Notes: generated from the sequence alone by a model not told the origin. A DNA stretch of 5,396 bases from Myxococcales bacterium (GCA_009885595.1 VFKJ01000704.1:1-5396); one strand, 5' to 3'; positions 1 through 5,120 are shown, counted from the stretch's first letter. A program made the numbers and translations.

Positions 1-75
1 CTGGCTGCCGAGACGTACTTCGCGGGCCAGAACACCAGCGTCGCGGGGGTGCTCACGGTGGGAATCGGCATTTGA
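1..75 (+). CDS. 3' end of an unknown protein (partial)
   Basis: The window opens inside an open frame that runs 24 codons from base 1 and stops at TGA 73-75. The visible C-terminus ends in VAGVLTVGIGI, with alternating small and hydrophobic residues as in a beta-strand. This could be the edge strand of a beta-barrel or a secreted beta-rich protein, but the stretch is too short to assign a family. Third codon positions are almost all G or C, like the genes that follow. No convincing terminator follows the stop. The call as a real gene is an inference from codon use and from the lack of another explanation for these bases. Confidence 0.5.
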   Translation: MAAETYFAGQNTSVAGVLTVGIGI

Positions 76-183
76 AATTCACCCCGCACTGCCAGCGCGG
101 TTGACGTTTCGAGCGCGATTTCCGAGGGCATTTCGCAGAGGGGTTTCGGCAAGTCGTCAGAACGGCATGGCCTACATCGGCCC

Positions 184-208
184 ACTGCAGCCCCCTGAGA
201 ACTGCAGT
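184..208 (+). repeat. 7-bp inverted repeat in the leader of the peptidase-like gene
   Basis: ACTGCAG (184-190) and CTGCAGT (202-208) are perfect reverse complements separated by 11 nt, and could form a hairpin in the 5' leader of the gene starting at 245. They lie within the 169-bp stretch 76-244, which otherwise holds no gene. That stretch also has an isolated TTGACG at 101-106 without a matching -10. Whether this is an operator, an RNA hairpin or chance cannot be told from the sequence. Confidence 0.3.
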
Positions 209-244
209 CTCCATCGGCCGACAATCAGCTCGAGGCCACCCACC

Positions 245-1627
245 ATGACCATCCGCAAGATCGATCCGCAGCCCAGCGCGCCGCGCCCCGTTGCCAAGCC
301 GTCGACCCCGGTCGCACCGAAGCCGGCGGCCTCGACGCCGGCGCCGCGGGTGAGCGCGCAGGTGGCCGCGAAGACCGGCCAGACCAGCAGCTTCGAGCCC
401 TTCCGGCCCGCGCCCGTGGTGCTGGAGCGCCGCGACGTCGACGCTGACTCCACGGCGCGCGGCACCAACGACGACTCCATCGGGCGCGGCACCAACGACG
501 ACTCCATCGGGCGCGGCACCAACGACGACTCCATCGGCAGCGGCCAGGCGACGCCGCAGCCCGGCGAGCCTCCGATCGGCGCTGCGGAAGAGCCCACCAA
601 CACCGGGCCGGCGCTCAAGCCTGGCCGCGCGGGGCTCCCGAAAGAGACGACCGCGGAGATGGACCAGTTGCTCACCGGCGGCCGGGAAGTCGCCGCGCAG
701 GCCGAGTACATCTTCAGCACGAAGGAGTTCCAGGAGCTGCCCGCCACGGAGCGCGAGCAGCTCGTCAAGCTCATGTCTTCAGGCAACGTGCAGGTGGCGC
801 GCAGCGTCGCCGAGATGTTCGAGCAGAGCGGCGGCGCGATGCTCACCGCCGTCGGCAAGGACGGGGTGACGGTGCTCGAGAGCCTCAACCGCATCGCAGC
901 CTCGCCCAACGGAGAGAAGGTCCTGGGCGAGGTGATGTTCGACCTGGTGAACCCGGGCCGCATCAGCCAGGGGCGCGCGCCGACCTGCACGGTGACCACC
1001 ATGCAATACGAGCTCGCGCACGAGGAGCCGGGTGAATACGTGCGGCTGATGGCCGGCCTCGTCTGCGACGGCAAGGTGACGATGCGCGGCGGCGGCGAGC
1101 TGGTGAGCGACGTGAATTGGGACATGTACGCGAGCTCGGCGGCGAAGGACGGCCGCTCGACCTCGGAGGCCATCTTCCAGGCAGCCGCCATGGAGTTCGC
1201 CAACGGCACCGACACCTACCTCGAGTACGCGCAGCAGAGCGTGGGCGGGCCAGAGACCTATCGCGGGCTGCGCGGCGAGCAGATCAGCGCGATGGTCGGC
1301 CAGCTCTTCGGGGTGAAGTACGAGACCAAGCAGATCGGCAGCGACGCGGAGGCGACGGCCGAGCTCAACGAGATCATGGCGCGCGAGCGGCCGAACCGCC
1401 CGGTGCTCTTCGACATCACCATCGACGGCCAGCAGTCCAACCACTGCGTCTCGCTCGAGGCGGTGCGCAATGGCCGGGTGTACTTCCGCGACCCCACCAC
1501 CGGCGAGCGCGAGTCGATGACGGTGGACGAGTTCCGCCAAAGCCTGGTGGCGGTGCACTACGCGCCGCCGACGTTCTTCGGCTCGGTGGTGGGTCGGTTC
1601 AAGGACCTCTTCAGCAAGGTGTTCTGA
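245..1627 (+). CDS. Papain-fold cysteine peptidase-like protein with Pro/Ala-rich repeat-bearing N-terminus
   Basis: A 460-aa protein with four visible parts. Residues 1-130 are a disordered-looking Pro/Ala-rich region carrying three identical nonapeptides (72-98). Residues 132-235 look helical. Residues 238-440 look like a papain/C39/calpain-type peptidase core: Gln242 six residues before Cys248 (SQGRAPTC), as in papain's Q19/C25, then His400 (SNHC) and Asp416 (FRDPTTGE). Residues 443-460 form an amphipathic C-terminal helix. ATG245 is preferred because GAGG at 232-235 lies 9 nt upstream and the protein then begins MTIRKIDPQP. Earlier in-frame starts (TTG101, ATG167) lack this and would add an odd Arg-rich leader. 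No signal peptide is visible. A peptidase is inferred from residue spacing; it could instead be a transglutaminase- or deamidase-like relative of the fold, or an exported effector. The PilZ gene follows 49 nt downstream on the same strand. Confidence 0.72.
   Translation: MTIRKIDPQPSAPRPVAKPSTPVAPKPAASTPAPRVSAQVAAKTGQTSSFEPFRPAPVVLERRDVDADSTARGTNDDSIGRGTNDDSIGRGTNDDSIGSGQATPQPGEPPIGAAEEPTNTGPALKPGRAGLPKETTAEMDQLLTGGREVAAQAEYIFSTKEFQELPATEREQLVKLMSSGNVQVARSVAEMFEQSGGAMLTAVGKDGVTVLESLNRIAASPNGEKVLGEVMFDLVNPGRISQGRAPTCTVTTMQYELAHEEPGEYVRLMAGLVCDGKVTMRGGGELVSDVNWDMYASSAAKDGRSTSEAIFQAAAMEFANGTDTYLEYAQQSVGGPETYRGLRGEQISAMVGQLFGVKYETKQIGSDAEATAELNEIMARERPNRPVLFDITIDGQQSNHCVSLEAVRNGRVYFRDPTTGERESMTVDEFRQSLVAVHYAPPTFFGSVVGRFKDLFSKVF
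457..537 (+). repeat. Three exact 27-bp tandem repeats inside the peptidase-like gene
   Basis: Copies lie at 457-483, 484-510 and 511-537 and are identical at every base. Each starts GCGCGGCACC and ends TCCATCGG. Because the unit is nine codons, each copy adds one nonapeptide RGTNDDSIG and copy-number change stays in frame. The absence of even synonymous differences points to recent duplication or ongoing slippage or recombination. Confidence 0.95.
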
Positions 1628-1650
1628 AGGCCGGCCAGGAACTTGCCGCG

Positions 1651-1669
1651 CGCTCGCTGCGTGCGAGCG
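1651..1669 (+). promoter_or_regulatory. Hairpin covering the ribosome-binding region of the PilZ gene
   Basis: CGCTCGC (1651-1657) and GCGAGCG (1663-1669) form a perfect 7-bp GC-rich stem with loop TGCGT. It ends 7 nt before ATG1677, exactly where a ribosome-binding site would sit, and no clear Shine-Dalgarno sequence is present. It lacks a T-run (TTCG follows), so it is unlikely to be an intrinsic terminator for the upstream gene. It may attenuate or gate translation of the PilZ gene; that is inference. Confidence 0.4.
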
Positions 1670-1676
1670 TTCGTGC

Positions 1677-1976
1677 ATGCCCCAACGTCAAGCGAAGCGG
1701 ATGGCCCTGCGACTCCCCGTCTCCATCGGCCGGCGCGCGGCCCTGAGCGCCGACGTGTCTGACCACGGCCTGTGCCTGGAGACGCCCACCTTGCTGGCGG
1801 AAGGCGCCGAGGTGAGCGGCTTCGTGCTGCACGGGCACCTGGAGCTCAAGTGGACGGGCCGGGTCGCGTGGGTGGCGCCTGGAAATCCGATGGCGAGCAC
1901 CTGGCACCGGTTGGGGGTGCAGTTCACCCACGTCTCGCCGGGCCTGCGCGCGCTGCTGTCGATCAAGCAGCGCTGA
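1677..1976 (+). CDS. PilZ domain protein, putative cyclic-di-GMP receptor
   Basis: A 99-aa single-domain protein. Two signatures of c-di-GMP-binding PilZ domains are intact: RxxxR (R4-QAK-R8) at the N-terminus and (D/N)xSxxG (D26-V-S28-DH-G31) after the first strand. The rest follows the PilZ beta-barrel pattern: a hydrophobic stretch with 'EGAEVSGFVLHG', a 'GRVAWV' strand at about 61-66, and 'HRLGVQF' at about 82-88. Start ATG1677 is chosen because the later ATG1701 would delete the RxxxR motif. Stand-alone PilZ proteins act as small cytoplasmic adaptors that relay c-di-GMP to motility, secretion or transcription partners; the partner here is unknown. The gene follows the peptidase-like gene by 49 nt and may be co-transcribed with it. 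It ends 5 bp from the stop of the convergent minus-strand operon, with no terminator in between. Confidence 0.82.
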   Translation: MPQRQAKRMALRLPVSIGRRAALSADVSDHGLCLETPTLLAEGAEVSGFVLHGHLELKWTGRVAWVAPGNPMASTWHRLGVQFTHVSPGLRALLSIKQR

Positions 1977-1981
1977 CTTCT

Positions 1982-2224
1982 CTACTCGCCGCCACCACCG
2001 CCACCGCCGCGGAGCGTCCAGATCTCCCGGCCGGTCTTGAGCACCTTCTTCTCGATGGTCATCGAGCTGTTCTCCGCCTCGGCGATGGCGTTGAGCTCGG
2101 CGACATCAGCCGCGGTGCCATCGCAAAACCCCATCGGCCGGGTGGTCTCGGGCAGCAGCAGCTGCACCTTGAACTCGCCCTTGTCCCACTTGCTCTGCGT
2201 CGCGTTGCTGTAGGGGTGAATCAT
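1982..2224 (-). CDS. Unknown 80-aa protein with poly-glycine tail, translationally coupled to the DraG-like gene
   Basis: I do not recognise a family. The ATG at 2224-2222 overlaps the TGA of the DraG-like gene (2223-2221) in an ATGA junction, the classic sign of translational coupling. The protein starts MIHPYSNATQ. It then shows a likely strand (KGEFKVQLLLP, 15-25), a helix (about 37-52, TAADVAELNAIAEAEN), two further strand-like stretches (about 53-61 and 66-72), and ends with seven glycines and a glutamate (73-80). Composition is balanced (W13, W69, F18, F33), unlike the Arg/Ala-rich out-of-frame reading that extends this frame upstream through the DraG-like gene. The protein is soluble, with no signal peptide or membrane segment. 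It is last in the rsfS-rlmH operon, so it may assist the DraG-like protein. That it is a real gene is well supported; its function is open. Confidence 0.8.
   Translation of the reverse strand: MIHPYSNATQSKWDKGEFKVQLLLPETTRPMGFCDGTAADVAELNAIAEAENSSMTIEKKVLKTGREIWTLRGGGGGGGE
1988..2008 (-). repeat. GGY trinucleotide run encoding seven glycines
   Basis: On the minus strand seven successive GGC/GGT codons encode the C-terminal glycine tail of the 80-aa protein, just before Glu and the stop. The interrupted trinucleotide run is slippage-prone but in frame, so tail length may vary between strains. Confidence 0.8.
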
Positions 2225-3321
2225 CGCTTCACCGTGGCGAAGGCCGCCGTGAGCACGGGCACGCGCGCGAGCTTCACGTCGAACAGGCGATCGGCCACCT
2301 CGACCAGCGCGTCGGAATACATCACGTTCTTGCGCAGCCGCGCGGGGATGGCGTCGGTGCCCAGGTGCGCACCGGCGACGGCCGCGGTGACGCCCACGGT
2401 GACGTCGACCTCGCCGCCGCACTTGAGCGCCAGCTGCGCGGCCATGCGGAAGTCGGTGGGCGCCTTGAGGAAGCAGAACAGCGCCGAGAGCAGCACCGGC
2501 GTCACGTGCGCGGGCACGCCCAGCTCGAAGTCGTAGTGCGAGGGCGTCACGCCCACCCGGCGCAGCGCGGCCATCGCCCTGTCGGTGTCCCAGGCCAGCG
2601 CGCGCGGCAGGTAATACAGCTCGTCGGCGAGCGCGGGGCTGTGCGGGGCGGCGGCCTTGCTCACGTGCTCGCAGAAGTCTTCCGCGCTCATCGCCTCGCC
2701 CGAGAGGCCCAGCTGAATCGCGCACGCGAAGGCCGAGACGGCCGCCGAGCAGAGCGGATCCTTGTGCGTCATCACCGTGAGCACCTGGGCATCGTGCGCG
2801 AGGCGGGTGGGCGTCGGCTCGCTCGAGAGCCCCACCACCACCCCGCGCGAGAGGCTGGAAGGGTCGCACACGCCCAGCGGCGCCCCGGCGCTCATCCACG
2901 GAGTGCCGGCGAGCAGGGCCTCGGCCGCCTGGGTCGCCGAGGGCGGGGGCTGCAGCACGGTGCCCTCCTGCCACAGCCAGGAGAGGTGCTGGGCGGCGGT
3001 GCGGCCGTCGATGCGCTTCTCGCGCACCACCGAGTCGGCCACCGCCATCATCATCTGGGTGTCGTCGCTGAACTGGCCGCGGGGGAAGCCGCCGCGCGGC
3101 CGGGAGGCGAAGTCGTCGGCCGAGGGCTGCTGCCGCATCAACGCCTGCGCCGGGAGCCCCCGCAGCGGAAAGCCGAGCGCATCACCGATGGCGAAGCCCA
3201 GCACTGCGGCGCGGAAGCGGTCCTGGAGAACGGCGATGTGCAGCGGCATGGAGGGGGCGTCGGGAAGATACGCCGTCCGGCGGGACTGGAGCCATGAGGT
3301 TGTGCGTCGGCCGGTCGCCAT
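2221..3321 (-). CDS. ADP-ribosylglycohydrolase (DraG/ARH) family protein with altered metal site
   Basis: A 366-aa protein of the DraG/ARH fold, whose members use two Mg/Mn ions to remove ADP-ribose from proteins or related substrates. Family landmarks in order are AAVLGFAIGDALG (38-50), FSDDTQM (84-90, first metal motif), TMTHKDP (183-189) and CGGEVDVTVG (301-310, in place of the usual GGDTDT). Differences from active enzymes are Arg54 where a metal-contacting Glu normally follows GDALGxPx, Glu304 for the first Asp of GGDTDT, and Val307 for the Thr; Asp306 is kept. Activity is therefore uncertain, and it may be a divergent hydrolase or a binding protein. ATG3321 has GAGG 10 nt upstream and lies 12 nt after the rlmH stop. 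ATG3249 (residue 25) gives a more typical family N-terminus but has no ribosome-binding site. The stop overlaps the start of the next gene (ATGA). Confidence 0.85.
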   Translation of the reverse strand: MATGRRTTSWLQSRRTAYLPDAPSMPLHIAVLQDRFRAAVLGFAIGDALGFPLRGLPAQALMRQQPSADDFASRPRGGFPRGQFSDDTQMMMAVADSVVREKRIDGRTAAQHLSWLWQEGTVLQPPPSATQAAEALLAGTPWMSAGAPLGVCDPSSLSRGVVVGLSSEPTPTRLAHDAQVLTVMTHKDPLCSAAVSAFACAIQLGLSGEAMSAEDFCEHVSKAAAPHSPALADELYYLPRALAWDTDRAMAALRRVGVTPSHYDFELGVPAHVTPVLLSALFCFLKAPTDFRMAAQLALKCGGEVDVTVGVTAAVAGAHLGTDAIPARLRKNVMYSDALVEVADRLFDVKLARVPVLTAAFATVKR

Positions 3322-3333
3322 CGAAGTCGTGCC

Positions 3334-3792
3334 TCAGGCCTTGTGGTACGGCTCGCCCCGGAGAATCGAGAAGCCGCGATACACCTGCTCTACCAGCATC
3401 AGCCGCGCGAGCCGATGTGGGAGGGTCATCGCGGACAGGCTGAGCACCAGGCTGGCCTTCTCCCGCACCGCCTCGGACAGCCCCTCGTCGCCGCCGATGA
3501 CGAAGGCGACGTCCTTGCCCGAGTCCTGCTGACGGCCGAGCCACTTGGCGAAGTCGACGCTGCCCAGCTGCTTGCCGCGTTCATCGAGGGCGACCAGCAC
3601 GTCGCGCTGGCCGACCTTCTTCAGGATGGACTGGCCCTCTTCTTCTTTCGCCCTCTCTCCCGAGGCGCGGGACTCCGGCAGCTCGAGCACAGACACCTTG
3701 TGGGTGTGGCTCAAGCGCGTCGCGTACTCGTCGACTCCGGGCGAAAAGAGCCCCGAGCGGTCTTTGCCGACCGACAAGAAAGTGAGCTTCAT
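3334..3792 (-). CDS. rlmH: 23S rRNA (pseudouridine1915-N3)-methyltransferase RlmH
   Basis: A 152-aa SPOUT-class methyltransferase, close to the usual length of about 155 aa. It methylates N3 of pseudouridine 1915 in helix 69 of 23S rRNA on the assembled 70S ribosome, using S-adenosylmethionine. The N-terminus MKLTFLSVGK is typical. The knot region that binds AdoMet is present as FVIGGDEGLS (97-106). It is followed by the signature LSLSAMTLPHRLAR (117-130), then VEQVYRGFSILRG and the C-terminal EPYHKA, whose Tyr-His is important for catalysis in the family. The gene starts 19 nt after the rsfS stop, without a strong ribosome-binding site, and ends 12 nt before the DraG-like gene. The rsfS-rlmH pair is conserved across many bacteria, which supports both calls. 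No odd residues were seen. Confidence 0.97.
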   Translation of the reverse strand: MKLTFLSVGKDRSGLFSPGVDEYATRLSHTHKVSVLELPESRASGERAKEEEGQSILKKVGQRDVLVALDERGKQLGSVDFAKWLGRQQDSGKDVAFVIGGDEGLSEAVREKASLVLSLSAMTLPHRLARLMLVEQVYRGFSILRGEPYHKA

Positions 3793-3811
3793 GTGAGGTA
3801 CCGCGGACTTT

Positions 3812-4408
3812 TCAGAGCGAAACGCGAGGAGCGTCGCGCCAGAGGTCTTCGAGATCCATCTGCTCGCGGCGATCAGGCGTGAAGAAGTGGGCGACCACGC
3901 CCTCGTCGTAGGTCACGCACACCCAGTCGGCCGAGGCCTCCACGGTGGCGGCGCGCTTGCCCTGGGGCTTGAGGAGCTCGTCGACGCCTTCCTGGATGGC
4001 GGACAGCTGGCGATCGGACTCACCGCTGGCGAGCACCACGTAGTCGTACCCGACCGCAGAGGAGCGGACGCGGGTGTCGATGACGGTGACGCGCTCGGCC
4101 TTCTTCTCGGCGGCGACCTTGGCGATGGCCCGGGCCAGGGCGAGCGCCTCGGGGGCCTCGGCGACCTTCCCCTTCGGGGCCTTGTGCGCGGGCTTGCGGG
4201 CGGCGGCCTTCTTGGCGGCCACCTTGCGGCTGGGCGAGGGGCGCTTGGAGGTGCGGGCCGCAGGGCGCTTGCCGCCCTTCGACTTCGAGGCGGTCTTCCG
4301 GGCCGGGGCGCTCTTCTTCGCGGACTTCGCGGACTTCGCCGGCTTCGCGGCGGACTTCTTCTTGAGCGCGGGCTTCTTCTTCGCGGGGGTCTTCTTCTTC
4401 GCAGCCAT
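3812..4408 (-). CDS. rsfS: Ribosomal silencing factor RsfS with long histone-H1-like N-terminal tail
   Basis: A 198-aa protein, nearly twice the length of a normal RsfS (about 105-120 aa). The RsfS/Iojap domain covers about 86-195: VTVIDTRVRSSAVGYDYVVL (107-126), SGESDRQLSAIQEGVDELLK (128-147), then ADWVCVTYDEGVVAHFF (160-176) and TPDRREQMDLEDLW (177-190). RsfS binds uL14 on the 50S subunit and blocks 30S joining when nutrients are short. Residues 1-82 are a Lys/Ala/Pro/Ser/Arg tail, roughly a third lysine, with repeats such as AKSAKSAKKSA; it resembles histone H1 C-terminal tails and is predicted to be disordered. The usual LLDYGDVVVH segment reads CVTYDEGVVAH here. ATG4408 (MAAKKK) is preferred. 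ATG4420 would add MRQA; neither has a clear ribosome-binding site. This is the first gene of the minus-strand operon. Confidence 0.93.
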   Translation of the reverse strand: MAAKKKTPAKKKPALKKKSAAKPAKSAKSAKKSAPARKTASKSKGGKRPAARTSKRPSPSRKVAAKKAAARKPAHKAPKGKVAEAPEALALARAIAKVAAEKKAERVTVIDTRVRSSAVGYDYVVLASGESDRQLSAIQEGVDELLKPQGKRAATVEASADWVCVTYDEGVVAHFFTPDRREQMDLEDLWRDAPRVSL

Positions 4409-4445
4409 GGCTTGGCGCATAGCCCAAAGCCATCCGGGCGGGGCA

Positions 4446-4496
4446 ATTCTCTCCCTCGCCCCCGAGGGGGAGAGGGTCGGGGAGAGGGGTGAGGGC
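4446..4496. repeat. G/C-strand-biased extragenic hairpin element with G-quadruplex pattern
   Basis: CTCTCCCTCG (4449-4458) pairs with CGAGGGGGAG (4463-4472) as a 10-bp stem with one G-T wobble and loop CCCC. It is followed on the + strand by GGGTCGGGGAGAGGGGTGAGGG. The motif of CCCTC/GAGGG arms plus a purine-rich tail looks like small extragenic repeats scattered through many GC-rich genomes; that resemblance is from memory, since only one copy is in this window. Five G-runs (4466-4470, 4474-4476, 4479-4482, 4486-4489, 4493-4495) with 2-3 nt loops fit the G-quadruplex pattern. The element lies in the rsfS 5' leader region and just upstream of the mazEF promoter. It is not followed by a T-run, so it is not a standard terminator. 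Confidence 0.6.
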
Positions 4497-4502
4497 GCGA
4501 CG

Positions 4503-4520
4503 GTATAACTCCGGTTATAC
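4503..4520. promoter_or_regulatory. Perfect inverted repeat, probable MazE/MazEF autoregulatory operator
   Basis: GTATAAC (4503-4509), spacer TCCG, GTTATAC (4514-4520): a perfect 7-bp palindrome whose half-sites are 11 bp apart, about one helical turn. It is an AT-rich island in very GC-rich DNA and ends 7 nt before the antitoxin start codon. Ribbon-helix-helix antitoxins bind such repeats over their own promoter, and more tightly with their toxin bound. Because the palindrome is also readable on the minus strand, it could affect the divergent rsfS operon. Confidence 0.75.
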
Positions 4521-4528
4521 TTTCCTCG
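4516..4528 (+). promoter_or_regulatory. Putative -10 box of mazEF and likely leaderless start
   Basis: TATACT (4516-4521) differs from consensus TATAAT at one base and overlaps the right arm of the operator. A transcript starting 6-8 nt beyond it would begin at or next to GTG4528, the antitoxin start codon. There is no purine-rich ribosome-binding site before that codon (TTTCCTC), which fits a leaderless mRNA. No good -35 was found at the expected distance (around 4493-4498, GGGCGC). Confidence 0.5.
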
Positions 4529-4770
4529 TGAAAACGGCGATCTCCCTCCCAGACGAAGTGTTCAAGAAGGTCGAGCGAAAAGCGCGGCAGCTCGGGCTGT
4601 CCCGCAGCGAGTTCTTCGCCCGCGCCGCCGAGCGCTATCTCCAGCTGCTCAATGAAGAGCTGGTGACTGCTTCGTACGACGCCGCGTTCGCCACGGAAGA
4701 CCGGGCGACGGAAGCGTTTCGGCGCAAGGCCACCCGCAGCGCATTGCTGGGCGTGGAGTGGAAGGAATGA
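4528..4770 (+). CDS. MazE-type ribbon-helix-helix antitoxin
   Basis: An 80-aa protein. Residues 1-7 (MKTAISL) form the DNA-contacting strand of an RHH/CopG-MetJ fold, followed by helix A (PDEVFKKVERKARQLG, 8-23) and helix B after the SRSEFFARAAERYLQ turn (25-39), a typical MazE-family sequence. The acidic/aromatic C-terminal part, ending GVEWKE, is the usual toxin-wrapping tail. Start GTG4528 is chosen because translation then begins with the canonical MKTAIS. The in-frame GTG4489 would translate straight through the operator palindrome. The stop TGA (4768-4770) overlaps the toxin ATG. It neutralises the downstream MazF by binding and, with it, represses the operon through the palindrome at 4503-4520. 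Its divergent neighbour is rsfS. Confidence 0.93.
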   Translation: MKTAISLPDEVFKKVERKARQLGLSRSEFFARAAERYLQLLNEELVTASYDAAFATEDRATEAFRRKATRSALLGVEWKE

Positions 4771-5105
4771 ACCGCGGCGAAATCTGGTGGGCGGATCTCG
4801 CCGAGCCGCAGAGCTCGGAACCCGGGAGCCGACGCCCTGTGCTCGTGGTGCAGGACGACCTGCTGAACCGGAGCAAGCTGCAGTCGGTGATGGTCGCCCC
4901 GCTCACCAGCAACGTGCTGAGGGCGCGCGCGCTGGGCAACGTGCTGCTCAAGAGCGGCGACTCGGGGCTCTCGCGCGACTCGGTGGTGCTGGCGTGCCAG
5001 GTGATGACCGTCGACAAGGCCTTCCTGACCGAGTTGGTCGGCGTGGTGCCGCGTCGGGCGCTCGCGTTGATCGACGACGGACTGCGGCTGGCCCTCGACC
5101 TCTGA
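4767..5105 (+). CDS. mazF: MazF/PemK-family endoribonuclease toxin
   Basis: A 112-aa toxin, full length for the family. It opens with the signature MNRGEIWWADL and continues with EPGSRRPVLVVQDDLLN (18-34), whose Arg23 matches the active-site Arg of Bacillus MazF. APLTS (44-48) follows, with Thr47 at the catalytic Thr position, then SRDSVVLACQVMTVDK (69-84), and the protein ends RLALDL. MazF enzymes cut single-stranded RNA at short, often ACA-like or longer specific motifs, halting translation; some cut rRNA or tRNA. The recognition motif cannot be read from sequence. ATG4767 overlaps the antitoxin stop (ATGA) and has GGAG at 4755-4758, 8 nt upstream. All key residues are intact, so the toxin should be active. 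The gene converges on proA with 15 bp between stops and no terminator. Confidence 0.96.
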   Translation: MNRGEIWWADLAEPQSSEPGSRRPVLVVQDDLLNRSKLQSVMVAPLTSNVLRARALGNVLLKSGDSGLSRDSVVLACQVMTVDKAFLTELVGVVPRRALALIDDGLRLALDL

Positions 5106-5120
5106 CTGAGTCGGAGTTGC

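Noticed and set aside
101..130. TTGACG at 101-106 as a -35 promoter box
   Set aside because: No -10-like sequence 16-19 nt downstream; a lone hexamer is expected by chance.
207..220. 14-base repeat GTCTCCATCGGCCG shared with 1719-1732
   Set aside because: In a 5.4-kb GC-rich window one such match is about what chance gives, and the second copy is coding sequence of the PilZ gene.
101..244. Longer N-terminus for the peptidase-like protein starting at TTG101 or ATG167
   Set aside because: No ribosome-binding site fits either start, and the added residues look like translated non-coding DNA. ATG245 has GAGG at the right distance.
457..537. CRISPR-like repeats
   Set aside because: The three units are directly adjacent with no spacers and are in frame within a coding region.
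172..1215. Long minus-strand open frame opposite the peptidase-like gene
   Set aside because: GC-rich antisense shadow with low-complexity Ser/Arg/Pro composition; the + strand frame has domain motifs.
1982..2974. A 330-aa minus-strand reading frame containing the 80-aa protein
   Set aside because: Everything upstream of ATG2224 is Arg/Ala/Gly-rich out-of-frame reading of the DraG-like gene; only the last 80 codons look like protein.
2365..3297. Long + strand open frame opposite the DraG-like gene
   Set aside because: His/Arg/Gly-rich composition without motifs, typical of the antisense strand of a GC-rich gene.
4449..4472. Hairpin as an intrinsic terminator
   Set aside because: It lies between two divergently transcribed genes and has no T-run on either strand.
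4489..4527. Antitoxin start at GTG4489
   Set aside because: It would make the operator palindrome and -10 part of the coding sequence and add 13 residues before the canonical MKTAIS start.
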